From contig LUJS01000015.1 in the NCBI GenBank assembly GCA_001689495.1, positions 49,120 through 113,119 on the forward strand: DNA of 64,000 nt. Reading direction: 5' to 3'. The translations under genes and the position numbers were made by a program. Under the pieces are notes generated by a model, which was given only the letters and a program-made list of their open reading frames with translations, was not told the origin of the DNA and ran no database searches. The stretch is from Bacteroidales bacterium M8 (GTDB taxonomy: Bacteria > Bacteroidota > Bacteroidia > Bacteroidales > Muribaculaceae). Below are positions 7,523-16,097 of this stretch, piece by piece. Numbering within the stretch: position 1 is the stretch's first letter; every line of letters starts with the position of its first letter.

Positions 7523-9568
7523 TTATTTCTTCATTCCTTTCTCAAGGAATTCGGTGAATCTGGGTATGTTTTCGTCATACGAGAAGGGGCCCGAGAGCAG
7601 CTGGCCTTTGTCGTTGAGTATGACGTAATAGGGCTGTGCGTTGGCGTTGAACTTATAGCGCTGCAGATAGCTCCACTTGTCGCCATAGGTGGTCAGCTTG
7701 ACTTTCTTGCCATTCTCCTCTACCTCCATGGGCTGGGGCAGGGGGGCCTTTTCGTCGACCATGAGCTTTACGACCACGAAGTTGTCCGAAATCATGGCCT
7801 TGACATTCTCGTTGTCGAGCACTGCACCCTCCATCTTGCGGCAGTTGACGCAGCCGTGGCCCGAGAAGTCAATCAGCACGGGCTTGCCCTCTTCGCGGCC
7901 TATGCGCATGCCTTCCTCAAAGTCGTCATATTCGTGGAACGAGTTGCCATAGAGGTTGAAGTCCTGAGTATAGAGCGGGGGCACGAAGGCGCTGACGCCC
8001 TTGAGCGGCGCGCCCCAGAGGCCGGGGAGCAGGTAGACGGTGAATGCCAGAGAGGCCATGGCGAGGAAGAAGCGCGTCACGCCGATGCTCGAGTCGGCCT
8101 CGCCATAGTGCGAGAAGTTGAATTTGCCCAGCAGGTACAGGCCCAGCAGCAGGAAGATGACTATCCAGAGCGCGAGGAATATCTCACGGTCGAGGACGTG
8201 CCAGCCGTAGGCAAGGTCGGCCACCGAGAGGAACTTGAGCGACAGGGCGAGCTCGACGAAACCAAGCACCACCTTGAGGGTGTTCATCCAGCCGCCCGAG
8301 CGGGGTGCGCTCTGGAGCATGGTGGGGAACATGGCAAAGAGCATGAAGGGGAGCGCGAGGGCGGTGGAGAATCCGAGCATGCCGATGGCGGGACCCCAGA
8401 CATTGCCCATAGAGGCTGCCTCGACGAGCAGAGTGCCGATGATGGGGCCTGTGCAAGAGAACGACACGAGGGTCAGCGTGAACGCCATGAAGAATATCGA
8501 GAGCAGTCCGGTGGTGCGCTCGGCGGTAGCGTCCATGCGGTTGGCCCACGACGAGGGGAGCTTGATCTCGAATGCTCCGAAGAACGAGATGGCGAAGACG
8601 ACGAGCAGCAGGAAGAAGATGATGTTGCAGACCGCCGAGGTCGAGAGTGCGTTGAGCGAGCTTGCGCCGAATATGCCGGTGATAATGAGGCCGAGTGCCA
8701 CATATATGACGATGATCGAAACGCCATAGATGCAGGCGTCGACTATGGACTTGGACCTGTCCTTGCCTTTTTTGAGGAAGAAGCTGACGGTCATCGGAAT
8801 CATGGGCCATACGCAGGGAGTGAAGAGGGCCACGAGTCCGCCGAGGAAACAGGTCAGGAAGATATACAGCAGCGATTTGCCGGCTATTTCGGCATTGTTG
8901 TCATTGCCCTCGAAGTCTACCGGCGCCCACAGATCGGGCGTGCCGTTGTCGGCCACGGGAGCGGTTGGGGTTGTCGACACGGTGTCGTTTGCGGCCTTGA
9001 GCGTATCTGCGGCGACAGCCTCGGGTGCAGCCGTCTCGGCTGTCTGTTCAGCCACGACGGGCTCCTCCTTTTTCTCCTCTTTCTTTTCTTCGGCTTTGGC
9101 TGCTTTCACTTTGGCCTTTCCCGAAAAAGAGAAATTGTCCTTGGACGGAGGTATGCAGTTCTGGTCGTTGCAGGCGCCATAGCGTATGTTTGCGTCGATC
9201 TTGAACTCGGGAGCCGTTGCGGTGAATTTCTGACGTATTGTCACCGACGTTGTCCACCACGAGAGTTCCATCTCGAAAATCTCGTCCATCTCCTTGTGGG
9301 CGGGAGCCGAGGGGACGAGTTTGCCGTCGAGTTTGGCTCCGTCAAGGTCGAAGGTAATGTCGAGGGGCTGGGGGCCTTCGCCGGCCGCAAAATCCCACGA
9401 ATAGAGGTGCCAGCCTGCGTCGATGGCGGCCGTGAGGATGATTTCGCCTTTGTCATCGCCGGTCATTTTCATGTCGCCGGTCCATTTTACTGGGGTCATA
9501 ATCTGCGCGACCGCCGAGAGGACGGCAGCGAAAACAGCCAGCATTGTAAGGGTGAGTCGTCGTGTCAT
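7523..9568 (-). CDS. dsbD: Thiol:disulfide interchange protein DsbD family
   Basis: Carries reducing power from cytoplasmic thioredoxin across the inner membrane to periplasmic thiols. The start at 9568 gives a signal peptide (MTRRLTLTMLAVFAAVLSAVA). The N-terminal alpha-like domain has a Cys pair in ACNDQNCIPP near residues 130-140. A low-complexity Ala/Glu/Lys/Pro linker follows at about 155-215. The eight-helix core has the first redox Cys in FTPCVWPMIP and the second in CTGPIIGTLL. The C-terminal thioredoxin domain has GHGCVNCRKME, a CVNC active site. The 681-residue length is typical of Bacteroidetes DsbD, which often replaces DsbD/CcdA in cytochrome maturation. All three redox centres appear intact. 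Confidence 0.93.
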   Translation of the reverse strand: MTRRLTLTMLAVFAAVLSAVAQIMTPVKWTGDMKMTGDDKGEIILTAAIDAGWHLYSWDFAAGEGPQPLDITFDLDGAKLDGKLVPSAPAHKEMDEIFEMELSWWTTSVTIRQKFTATAPEFKIDANIRYGACNDQNCIPPSKDNFSFSGKAKVKAAKAEEKKEEKKEEPVVAEQTAETAAPEAVAADTLKAANDTVSTTPTAPVADNGTPDLWAPVDFEGNDNNAEIAGKSLLYIFLTCFLGGLVALFTPCVWPMIPMTVSFFLKKGKDRSKSIVDACIYGVSIIVIYVALGLIITGIFGASSLNALSTSAVCNIIFFLLLVVFAISFFGAFEIKLPSSWANRMDATAERTTGLLSIFFMAFTLTLVSFSCTGPIIGTLLVEAASMGNVWGPAIGMLGFSTALALPFMLFAMFPTMLQSAPRSGGWMNTLKVVLGFVELALSLKFLSVADLAYGWHVLDREIFLALWIVIFLLLGLYLLGKFNFSHYGEADSSIGVTRFFLAMASLAFTVYLLPGLWGAPLKGVSAFVPPLYTQDFNLYGNSFHEYDDFEEGMRIGREEGKPVLIDFSGHGCVNCRKMEGAVLDNENVKAMISDNFVVVKLMVDEKAPLPQPMEVEENGKKVKLTTYGDKWSYLQRYKFNANAQPYYVILNDKGQLLSGPFSYDENIPRFTEFLEKGMKK

Positions 9569-9603
9569 CGTTCTTTTTGATAGTGATTGGTCAAAAATGT
9601 TTG

Positions 9604-9611
9604 CAAAATTA
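9604..9611 (-). promoter_or_regulatory. dsbD -7 box
   Basis: TAATTTTG on the minus strand, 36 bp upstream of the chosen dsbD start, matches TAnnTTTG. Its position supports the 9568 start over the longer frame beginning at 9622. Confidence 0.5.
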
Positions 9612-9820
9612 CTAAATATCACCCTGATTTTGTGTTAAAAAGAGTTGAAAATGCAAATCTATGTGTAATATCAGCTTTTTTCTATAAGTTCTATCACTTT
9701 GGCACTTTCGGTCAGAACTGTCTTGTTTTCTTCGAGAGCAAGATTGTCGGTGAGCGTTTTCCTCAAGTTCTTATCTATACAAAGGCATGGCTTGGATAAT
9801 GCGAAAGGAGGATTGGTAAA
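9612..9820. other. Gap between dsbD and ridA, no gene called
   Basis: About 200 AT-richer bases lie upstream of dsbD. On the minus strand an open stretch (about 9683-9790) reads as a charged helical peptide ending EKS-stop but has no plausible start or recognised family. No repeat or RNA was recognised here. It may hold a decayed gene end. Confidence 0.3.
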
Positions 9821-9854
9821 ATATACCCCGTCCGGGAGACAGGACGGGGTATAT
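9821..9854 (-). terminator. ridA operon terminator
   Basis: A perfect 13-bp stem (ATATACCCCGTCC at 9821-9833, complement at 9842-9854, loop 8 nt) lies directly after the ridA stop. On the minus strand TTTACC follows. It closes the murA-rel-lipoprotein-yihY-ridA run. Confidence 0.75.
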
Positions 9855-9865
9855 TGTGCTGTATG

Positions 9866-10243
9866 TCAGATTGCGGCGATGACCTCGACTTCGACGAGGA
9901 CACCCTTGGGAAGGTCGCGCACGGCTACGGCCGAGCGGGCGGGGTAGGGTGCGGTGAAGAATTTGGCATAGACCTCGTTCATGGGGGCGAAGTTGGCGAT
10001 GTCAGAGAGGAAGACTGTCGTCTTGACTACGTTCTCGATGCCGGCGCCTGCGGCGTTGAGCAGGGCGAGGACGTTGGCCAGAGCCTGCTCGGTCTGGGCC
10101 TTGATGCCTCCGGGCACCTCGCCGTTGGCGGGATTGACGGGAATCTGACCCGAGCAGAACAGCATGTTGCCGACCTTGATGGCCTGACTGTAAGGACCGA
10201 TTGCTGCGGGAGCCAGTTCGGTAGCAATGACTTCTTTTTTCAT
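9866..10243 (-). CDS. ridA: RidA family enamine/imine deaminase
   Basis: Hydrolyses reactive enamine/imine intermediates such as 2-aminoacrylate made by PLP enzymes. The 125-residue length is standard for RidA. Visible signatures are AIGPYSQAIKVGNMLFCSGQ near the N-terminus, the trimer/active-site segment with a conserved Arg (YPARSAVAV near residues 103-111), and the closing KGVLVEVEVIAAI. The start overlaps the yihY stop in an ATGA, so the two genes are translationally coupled. Confidence 0.94.
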   Translation of the reverse strand: MKKEVIATELAPAAIGPYSQAIKVGNMLFCSGQIPVNPANGEVPGGIKAQTEQALANVLALLNAAGAGIENVVKTTVFLSDIANFAPMNEVYAKFFTAPYPARSAVAVRDLPKGVLVEVEVIAAI

Positions 10244-11625
10244 AGTCGTGTTTTGTTGGGGGTGTTAGTGTATGGAGTGAATTCAATATCCTTGAGTTGG
10301 ATGTCGCCCTTGGCGTCGCCTGCCACCCTGATTGCGCCGAGTTTGTCGGCCACGTCTTCAAACCGCTCGTCAAACGAGGCAAGGAACGACGACGCGCCAT
10401 ACGAATCGAGCGTATGGTTGACGTAGTTTAGTGTATAACGCTCGATGGGCAGCGCGGGTTGCACCGGCAGAATGGCCGGATCGGCGTCGGCATCCCCCTC
10501 GGGCAACACCCTGACAAGCAGTCCGGCCGAGATGAGGGTATTGACCACGTCGGTGGCAAGACGTGCCGGGAGTGCGTATTGGCGCGAAATCTGGTTGACG
10601 GTGAGTGGCGACAGGGCCTCGTAGTGACGGCGGACTATCACCGTGAGTACGCTCACCGACACCTTGCGGCGATAGTTTCTTGATATGGTGCGTGTCTGGC
10701 GGTCATAGCTGAACATGGCTATGTTCTGGGCCGAGCTGCATATCAGCGCTCCGGCAAGTGTTATGAGCCACGACAGCTGCATCCAGATGAGCATGAGGGG
10801 GAGAAACGAGAACGAGCCGTAGATGGCATTGTATTTCGATACGTACAACTGGCCGCTGACAAACAGCCATTGCAGTATCTGGAATCCGGTGCCGGCCAGC
10901 ACGCCGGCCAGCAAGGCGTTCTTGAACTTGACCTTGGCGTTGGGTATCAGCATGTATGCCCCGGCAAAGAATAGCCAAGCCAGCACCACGCTGGCGCAGT
11001 CGAGCAGAAACTCGAGCATCGGACTCAGGAAGTTGGGCAGGAGTTTCTGTACCACGGACGACATGAACACCTGAAGGCCGCCCGAGCATATCATCAGTAT
11101 GGGCAGGATGATGCAGATGGCCAGATAGTCTGTGACCTTGCGGAAGATTGAGCGGTCCACAGTGACGCCCCAGACCGTGTTGAAGGTCTCCTCCACGTTG
11201 TCAAGCAACGATATAATGGTCCAGAGCAGGAACACAAGGCCGACACCCACGAAGACCCCCTCTGATGCCTGTGCCAGACAGGTGTCGACAAACGAGAATG
11301 CCATCTCAAGCGCCTTGTGCTGCGACGGGAGATACTGGAACAGCTGGCTCTGCAGCATGTTCTGGAATCCGAATCCCCGACCTATGGCAAATAGCAGGGC
11401 CAGTGCCGGAACGATGGCAAGGAGCGTCTGGTATGTCAGGGCATAGGCCTTGTTCTGCAAGTCGGTGCTCAGGAAGGTGCGGACAGTCAGGTTCAATGTC
11501 TTGACGGTGTTGACCTTGAGCGTGTTGCGGTGGTCTTCCCAGACGCCGTCCGAGCAGTATTGCCACAGTGCCGTCGACCGTTCGACAAGCCGTGTCCATT
11601 TCGAAGGAGAGGAGGGGGTGCTCAT
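10240..11625 (-). CDS. YihY/BrkB family inner-membrane protein
   Basis: A 461-residue protein of the YihY/UPF0761 family, whose function is not established. About six membrane segments lie between residues ~55 and ~300, with the family segments NKAYALTYQTLLAIVPALAL and FLLWTIISLLDNVEETFNTVWG. The C-terminal third is soluble and looks like a winged-helix-like extension (LTVNQISRQYALPARLATDV), seen in longer family members. It sits between a lipoprotein gene (gap 12 bp) and ridA (4-bp overlap) in the rel operon. Confidence 0.85.
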   Translation of the reverse strand: MSTPSSPSKWTRLVERSTALWQYCSDGVWEDHRNTLKVNTVKTLNLTVRTFLSTDLQNKAYALTYQTLLAIVPALALLFAIGRGFGFQNMLQSQLFQYLPSQHKALEMAFSFVDTCLAQASEGVFVGVGLVFLLWTIISLLDNVEETFNTVWGVTVDRSIFRKVTDYLAICIILPILMICSGGLQVFMSSVVQKLLPNFLSPMLEFLLDCASVVLAWLFFAGAYMLIPNAKVKFKNALLAGVLAGTGFQILQWLFVSGQLYVSKYNAIYGSFSFLPLMLIWMQLSWLITLAGALICSSAQNIAMFSYDRQTRTISRNYRRKVSVSVLTVIVRRHYEALSPLTVNQISRQYALPARLATDVVNTLISAGLLVRVLPEGDADADPAILPVQPALPIERYTLNYVNHTLDSYGASSFLASFDERFEDVADKLGAIRVAGDAKGDIQLKDIEFTPYTNTPNKTRL

Positions 11626-11637
11626 GTCTGTTGCGAA

Positions 11638-12483
11638 TTATTTCACGGAATCCTTTTCGACAAATGTCCTCGCAGCCTGCGAACGCGAGATCTCGAGGGC
11701 ACGTGTCAGTCGTTCTTTCTCTATGGCCGCGACGCGGGCCTTGCGCATGGTCAGGGCATAGTCATACACGTCGGCGGTCTGGCTCACGGTCTTTTCGGGG
11801 AGTTTCACTGAGTACTGTGACCCACCCTCGCCACTGAACGTCAGGGTCAGCGGAGCATTGCGGTGGTCCAAGACATAGCGTCCCACGGTGTCGCATTCGG
11901 CGGCGATGAACGTGATTATCTCCGCGCCGCCCGATCTGTCGTTGCGCTCACCGTCGTGAGCCACTGTCGATGTCGAGGCCGACGTGGTTCCGTCGGTCAC
12001 GCTCACCGATGTCGATTTGACATTGCGCCCCTTGAGGGTCGAGATGATGTAGAAGTCGCCCTCGGGCGAGAGTCTTGCCTGTATTCCCGTGCTGTTGTGT
12101 ACGGCATCGGGAGTCGCACCGGCGGCGATGTAATATCCCTCGATGGGATTGCTTACGAATTTGACGGTCGGCTTGAGTGTCTCGGCTCTGGCGGCGAGGA
12201 CTGCCATAAGCGAGTCGGCGCTCTCGAGCCGGCGCAGGTTCAGCCCCTCGTTGGCCACTGACGCGATGTGTATGGCCTCGCGTCTCTGGTCTATGGCTCG
12301 GGGATAGGCCGTGCGCACCGAGTCGGCCAGACTAAGTGCCAGCGTGTAGTTACGGGTCTCGAGTGCCTGTGTGGCCTCGTCGACCAGACGCGACGCCTCC
12401 TTGACTCCGTTGGCGTCGCCGCAGGCGGCAAGCGCTCCGAGAGCCAGCAGGGATATTGCGGTTTTAGTTGCTGCGTTGAACAT
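11638..12483 (-). CDS. Lipoprotein of unknown function
   Basis: This 281-residue protein has a lipoprotein signal peptide (MFNAATKTAISLLALGALAAC, lipobox LAAC). It then has a helical segment of repeated Ala/Leu/Glu residues (about 25-95) and a beta-rich C-terminal half. The end (residues ~250-275) is basic and helical. No catalytic motif or named family was recognised. It overlaps the end of the rel gene by 20 bp and precedes yihY, so all three are probably co-transcribed. Confidence 0.7.
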   Translation of the reverse strand: MFNAATKTAISLLALGALAACGDANGVKEASRLVDEATQALETRNYTLALSLADSVRTAYPRAIDQRREAIHIASVANEGLNLRRLESADSLMAVLAARAETLKPTVKFVSNPIEGYYIAAGATPDAVHNSTGIQARLSPEGDFYIISTLKGRNVKSTSVSVTDGTTSASTSTVAHDGERNDRSGGAEIITFIAAECDTVGRYVLDHRNAPLTLTFSGEGGSQYSVKLPEKTVSQTADVYDYALTMRKARVAAIEKERLTRALEISRSQAARTFVEKDSVK

Positions 12484-14659
12484 TCTTTATTCCTTTGACT
12501 GCTTGTATTTTCTTTATGACATTGTTCAGGGCCACGGTGTCGTTGACTCCGATCACCAGAAATCCCGAGAAAATGCCGTCATGGCTTTCGATGGATATGT
12601 TGCGCAGTGCCACATCCCTCTCCTTGTTTATAACGGAGGTGATGTTCGTGACAATGCCTATGTCGTCCTGTCCGACTATCCTGATGGTCGCCGCAGTCTG
12701 GTTGCCGGTCTTGCCCGACCACCGCGTGCGTATGACACGATAGGGATAGCGCTGGTGTATGTGCGCGCTGTTGGGGCAGTCCTCGCGGTGTATCTTGACG
12801 ACACCCTCCGACGATATGAAGCCGAATACCTTGTCGCCGAAGATCGGGTTGCAGCATTTGGCCATCCTGTAGTTCATGCCCCTTATGTTGTCGGTGCCTA
12901 TCACCAGCACGTCGTCGTTGCGATTGCCATCCTGCGCGGTCGGGTCGGCCAGCTCGAATTCCTCGGCCGACCTCCTTTCCTCGGCGCGGCTGTCCGAGGC
13001 CTGAATGGAGTCGTATGTGGCGATGACGTCAGACGGGTCTATGATTTCGTCGGCCAGAGCCTTATAGAAGTCCGTGACCGTCTTGTATCCCATCTTCTTG
13101 ATGGTGCGCATCAGGTCACCCTCCTCAAGCTCGATCTTGCGGTTCTTGCATCGGCGTTGCAGCAGTTCGCGGCCGAACTCGCTCGACCGGGCCGCACGCT
13201 CGTTGATGGTCTGGCGTATCTTGGTGCGTGCCTTTGCCGTGACCACGAGCGAGAGCCAGTCCTGCTTGGGAGTCTGCGATGGCGATGTTATCACCTCGAC
13301 GGTGTCGCCCGAGTGCAGCTTGTAGCCGAGCTTGCGGTTGCGGCCGTTGACCTTGCCGCCCACGCACGAGCATCCGAGCTTGCTGTGGACTGCGAATGCG
13401 AAATCGAGCACGGTGGCGCCCAGCGGCAGACGGTGCAGGTCGCCCTGAGGCGTGAAGACGAAGACCTCCTTGTCATAGAGATCCATCTTGAAGTTCTTCA
13501 TCAGCTGCATCGGGCCCTCGGCTGTCTCGAGGATGTCGCGCACGTTGTTCATCCACTGGTCCAGCGAGCTCTCGCTCTTGATGCCCTTGTATCGCCAGTG
13601 GGCTGCGAGGCCCTTCTCGGCCACGAGGTCCATGCGTCGGGTGCGTATCTGCACCTCGACCCATTTGTTGCCCGGGCCCATCACCGTGGTGTGCAGCGAC
13701 TCGTATCCGTTGCTCTTTGGGATGGTTATCCAGTCCTTGAGGCGCTTGGGGTTGCCCGTGTACATGTCGGTGACTATCGAGAACACCTTCCAGCACTCGG
13801 CCTTCTCGGTGTCCTTGGGCACGTCGAGTATGATGCGTATCGCAAAGAGATCATACACGCCCGACAGCTCGACCTGCTGCTTGCGCAGTTTGTTCCAGAT
13901 CGAGTATATCGACTTCGTGCGCCCCTTTATCTCGTATTTCAGTCCGGTGGCGTCGAGCTTTTCGCGCAGGGGGGCTATGAACGAGGCTATGTAGGCGTCG
14001 CGCTCGGTCTTGGTCTCGTTGAGGCCCCGGGCGATGCGTGTGTACGTCTCGCGCGAGGTATATTTGAGCGACATGTCCTCGAGCTCGCTCTTTATCTTGT
14101 ACAGTCCGAGGCGGTGCGCCAGCGGAGCATAGAGATAGTTGGCCTCGAAGGCCGTGTCGGTCACGAATTTCTCGTCAGGGTGGTGGTTGATGGCCCGCAT
14201 CAGGGTCAGGCGCTCCACGATCATTATGATTATGACGCGGATGTCGTCGGCCAGAGCCATGAGTAGGCGGCGGAAGTTGTCGGTCTTTACGACCGTCTGT
14301 TTTCCGTATAGCTTCGAGACCTTTGTCAGGCCCCCCACCAGTGTGGCCACGTCGGGCTCCCAGAGTCGCGATATGTGCTCAGTGCTCACCGCTCCGGCGC
14401 CGGCAAGCTGATAAAGCATGACGGCGAGCAGCATGTTGCGGTCGGGCGAGACCATCTCGCAGAGAGCTATGCCCGCCCTGAGCGACTCGTCGAGCGGGTT
14501 GATGTCATGCCGCGGCTGAAGCCTTATCCCGGCCTCGGCGGCATCCCTGTATATCTTTTTCACTGCCTCATAGTCGCCCGGAGCTGCTACGTCGGCGCTG
14601 AGCCTGAGCAGTGCCCGGACAAGTAACGGTGTCGACAATGAGGGGCTGGACTTTTCCAT
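12464..14659 (-). CDS. RelA/SpoT-type (p)ppGpp synthetase with degenerate hydrolase domain
   Basis: Makes (p)ppGpp from GTP/GDP and ATP in the stringent response. Domain order is long-RSH: HD-like (about 40-190), synthetase (about 215-370; KSIYSIWNKLRKQQVE, SGVYDLFAIRIIL, PKSNGYESLHTTV, VEVQIRTRRMDLVAEKG), TGS (VFVFTPQGDLHRLPLGAT), zinc-finger/CC region (KCCNP) and a C-terminal ACT domain. The hydrolase HDxxED motif aligns to YQLAGA near residues 78-83, and the later DRLHN motif to ERLTL, so all key hydrolase residues are gone. The synthetase keeps the RxKD-type motif (RLKDW) usually found in bifunctional enzymes. The start could instead be the ATG at 14692. It overlaps the downstream lipoprotein gene. 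Confidence 0.9.
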   Translation of the reverse strand: MEKSSPSLSTPLLVRALLRLSADVAAPGDYEAVKKIYRDAAEAGIRLQPRHDINPLDESLRAGIALCEMVSPDRNMLLAVMLYQLAGAGAVSTEHISRLWEPDVATLVGGLTKVSKLYGKQTVVKTDNFRRLLMALADDIRVIIIMIVERLTLMRAINHHPDEKFVTDTAFEANYLYAPLAHRLGLYKIKSELEDMSLKYTSRETYTRIARGLNETKTERDAYIASFIAPLREKLDATGLKYEIKGRTKSIYSIWNKLRKQQVELSGVYDLFAIRIILDVPKDTEKAECWKVFSIVTDMYTGNPKRLKDWITIPKSNGYESLHTTVMGPGNKWVEVQIRTRRMDLVAEKGLAAHWRYKGIKSESSLDQWMNNVRDILETAEGPMQLMKNFKMDLYDKEVFVFTPQGDLHRLPLGATVLDFAFAVHSKLGCSCVGGKVNGRNRKLGYKLHSGDTVEVITSPSQTPKQDWLSLVVTAKARTKIRQTINERAARSSEFGRELLQRRCKNRKIELEEGDLMRTIKKMGYKTVTDFYKALADEIIDPSDVIATYDSIQASDSRAEERRSAEEFELADPTAQDGNRNDDVLVIGTDNIRGMNYRMAKCCNPIFGDKVFGFISSEGVVKIHREDCPNSAHIHQRYPYRVIRTRWSGKTGNQTAATIRIVGQDDIGIVTNITSVINKERDVALRNISIESHDGIFSGFLVIGVNDTVALNNVIKKIQAVKGIKNVQRSN

Positions 14660-14711
14660 AAGCAAGCATGTTTGAAGAGAGCGGGGGAGCATCCGGCGCT
14701 CCCCCCGGTGT

Positions 14712-16022
14712 TCAGTCTCGGCGGTATATGCATGCCCCCACCGAGTTCAGGCGGGTGTCTATGGCCTCGTAACCACGGTCTATCTGGTCGATGTTGTCGA
14801 TGGTCGAGACCCCCTTGGCACTCATGGCGGCAATGAGCATGGCAATGCCGGCGCGTATGTCGGGCGAGTGCATCTTGTTGGCCCTGAGGGCGAATTTGTG
14901 GTCAAGGCCTATCACCACGGCGCGGTGCGGGTCGCAGAGCATGATCTGCGCGCCCATGTCGATGAGCCGGTCTACGAAAAACAGTCGGCTCTCGAACATC
15001 TTCTGGTGTATCAGCACGCTGCCGCGACACTGGGTCGCCGTCACGAGCATCACCGACAGCAGGTCGGGGGTCAGTCCCGGCCACGGAGCGTCGGCTATCG
15101 TGGGTATCGAGCCGTCGAGATTGGTCTCGATCTCATATACATCCTGTTCGGGCACCACGATGTCGTCGCCCCTGCGCTCGAGGTTTATGCCGAGCCTGCG
15201 GAACGAATCGGGTATTATGCCGAGGTTGTCGTAAGACACGTCCTTGATGGTGAGGGTGCTTCGCGTCAGGGCGGCCATGCCGATGAACGAACCCACCTCG
15301 ATCATGTCGGGCAGTATGGTGTGGTCTGCACCCGAGAGCTTCTCGACGCCGGTGATGCGGAGCAGATTCGAGCCGATGCCGTCTATCTGCACGCCCATGC
15401 CCACGAGCATCTTGCAGAGCTGCTGCACATAAGGCTCACATGCGGCGTTATATATAGTCGTCGTACCCTCGGCCAGCGAGGCTGCCATGATGATGTTGGC
15501 AGTACCTGTCACCGATGCCTCGTCGAGCAGCATGTAGCATCCCTTGAGTCCGTTGACTGTGACGAGGTAGTATGCCTGACGCTCTTCGTTGTAGGCAATC
15601 ATCGCACCGAGCTTCGAGAGGCCGGTGATATGGGTGTCGACTTTGCGGCGCCCAATCTTGTCACCCCCCGGCTTGGCGAAGTAGGCCTGACCCAGACGTG
15701 CCAGAAGCGGGCCCACTACAAGCACCGAGCCGCGCAGCCCGGCACAGCGGGCCACGAAATCTGCACTCGAGATATAGTCCTCGTCGAGGTCGTCGGCCTG
15801 AAACCTGTATGTCGATTCGTCAATCTTGTCCACCTTGACCCTCATGGCCCTGAGCAGGTTGATGAGGTTGGTGACGTCAAGGATATTGGGGATGTTGTGT
15901 ATGGTGACGGGCTCGGAGGTGAGCAGAGTGGCGCTGATGACCTGCAGTGCCTCGTTCTTGGCGCCCTGAGGGCGGATGTCGCCATTCAGATGATGGCCTC
16001 CTTCGATGATATATGTGCTCAT
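14712..16022 (-). CDS. murA: UDP-N-acetylglucosamine 1-carboxyvinyltransferase with Cys-to-Asp active site
   Basis: First committed step of peptidoglycan synthesis: transfers enolpyruvate from PEP to UDP-GlcNAc in the cytoplasm. At 436 residues it has the usual length. KNEAL near residue 22 (PEP/UDP-GlcNAc binding), PWPGLTPD (catalytic Asp) and IDRGYEAID near the C-terminus are all present. The active-site loop, normally GGCxIGxRP, reads PGGDKIGRRK: residue 121, equivalent to E. coli Cys115, is Asp (codon GAC at 15660-15662 on the minus strand). This substitution is known from naturally fosfomycin-resistant MurA enzymes. It lies upstream of rel and downstream of murB. Confidence 0.95.
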   Translation of the reverse strand: MSTYIIEGGHHLNGDIRPQGAKNEALQVISATLLTSEPVTIHNIPNILDVTNLINLLRAMRVKVDKIDESTYRFQADDLDEDYISSADFVARCAGLRGSVLVVGPLLARLGQAYFAKPGGDKIGRRKVDTHITGLSKLGAMIAYNEERQAYYLVTVNGLKGCYMLLDEASVTGTANIIMAASLAEGTTTIYNAACEPYVQQLCKMLVGMGVQIDGIGSNLLRITGVEKLSGADHTILPDMIEVGSFIGMAALTRSTLTIKDVSYDNLGIIPDSFRRLGINLERRGDDIVVPEQDVYEIETNLDGSIPTIADAPWPGLTPDLLSVMLVTATQCRGSVLIHQKMFESRLFFVDRLIDMGAQIMLCDPHRAVVIGLDHKFALRANKMHSPDIRAGIAMLIAAMSAKGVSTIDNIDQIDRGYEAIDTRLNSVGACIYRRD

Positions 16023-16066
16023 GCCGGGTGAGATGAATTGATGAATAGAATTGAAATAATATGAAA

Positions 16067-16091
16067 GGGTGTTTCTGTCTGTTAAACACCC
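16067..16091 (-). terminator. murB terminator hairpin
   Basis: An 8-bp stem (GGGTGTTT / AAACACCC, loop 9 nt) starts just after the murB stop. On the minus strand it is followed by the U-rich TTTCATATTATTTC. Confidence 0.7.
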
Positions 16092-16097
16092 GGAGAG

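Noticed and set aside
7856..9580. 574-codon open frame on the plus strand opposite dsbD
   Set aside because: Antisense shadow of dsbD; Glu/Gly/Arg-rich without motifs.
9683..9790. Minus-strand open stretch reading as a charged helix ending EKS-stop
   Set aside because: No start codon in context, no known family, under 40 codons. It could be a decayed gene end but cannot be supported.
12371..14266. 631-codon open frame on the plus strand opposite rel
   Set aside because: High-GC codon bias in rel leaves the antisense frame open. The translation has no recognised domain and a skewed composition, while the minus-strand product is a clear RSH protein.
14868..16031. 387-codon plus-strand frame opposite murA
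   Set aside because: Shadow of murA; no motif, and murA is certain.
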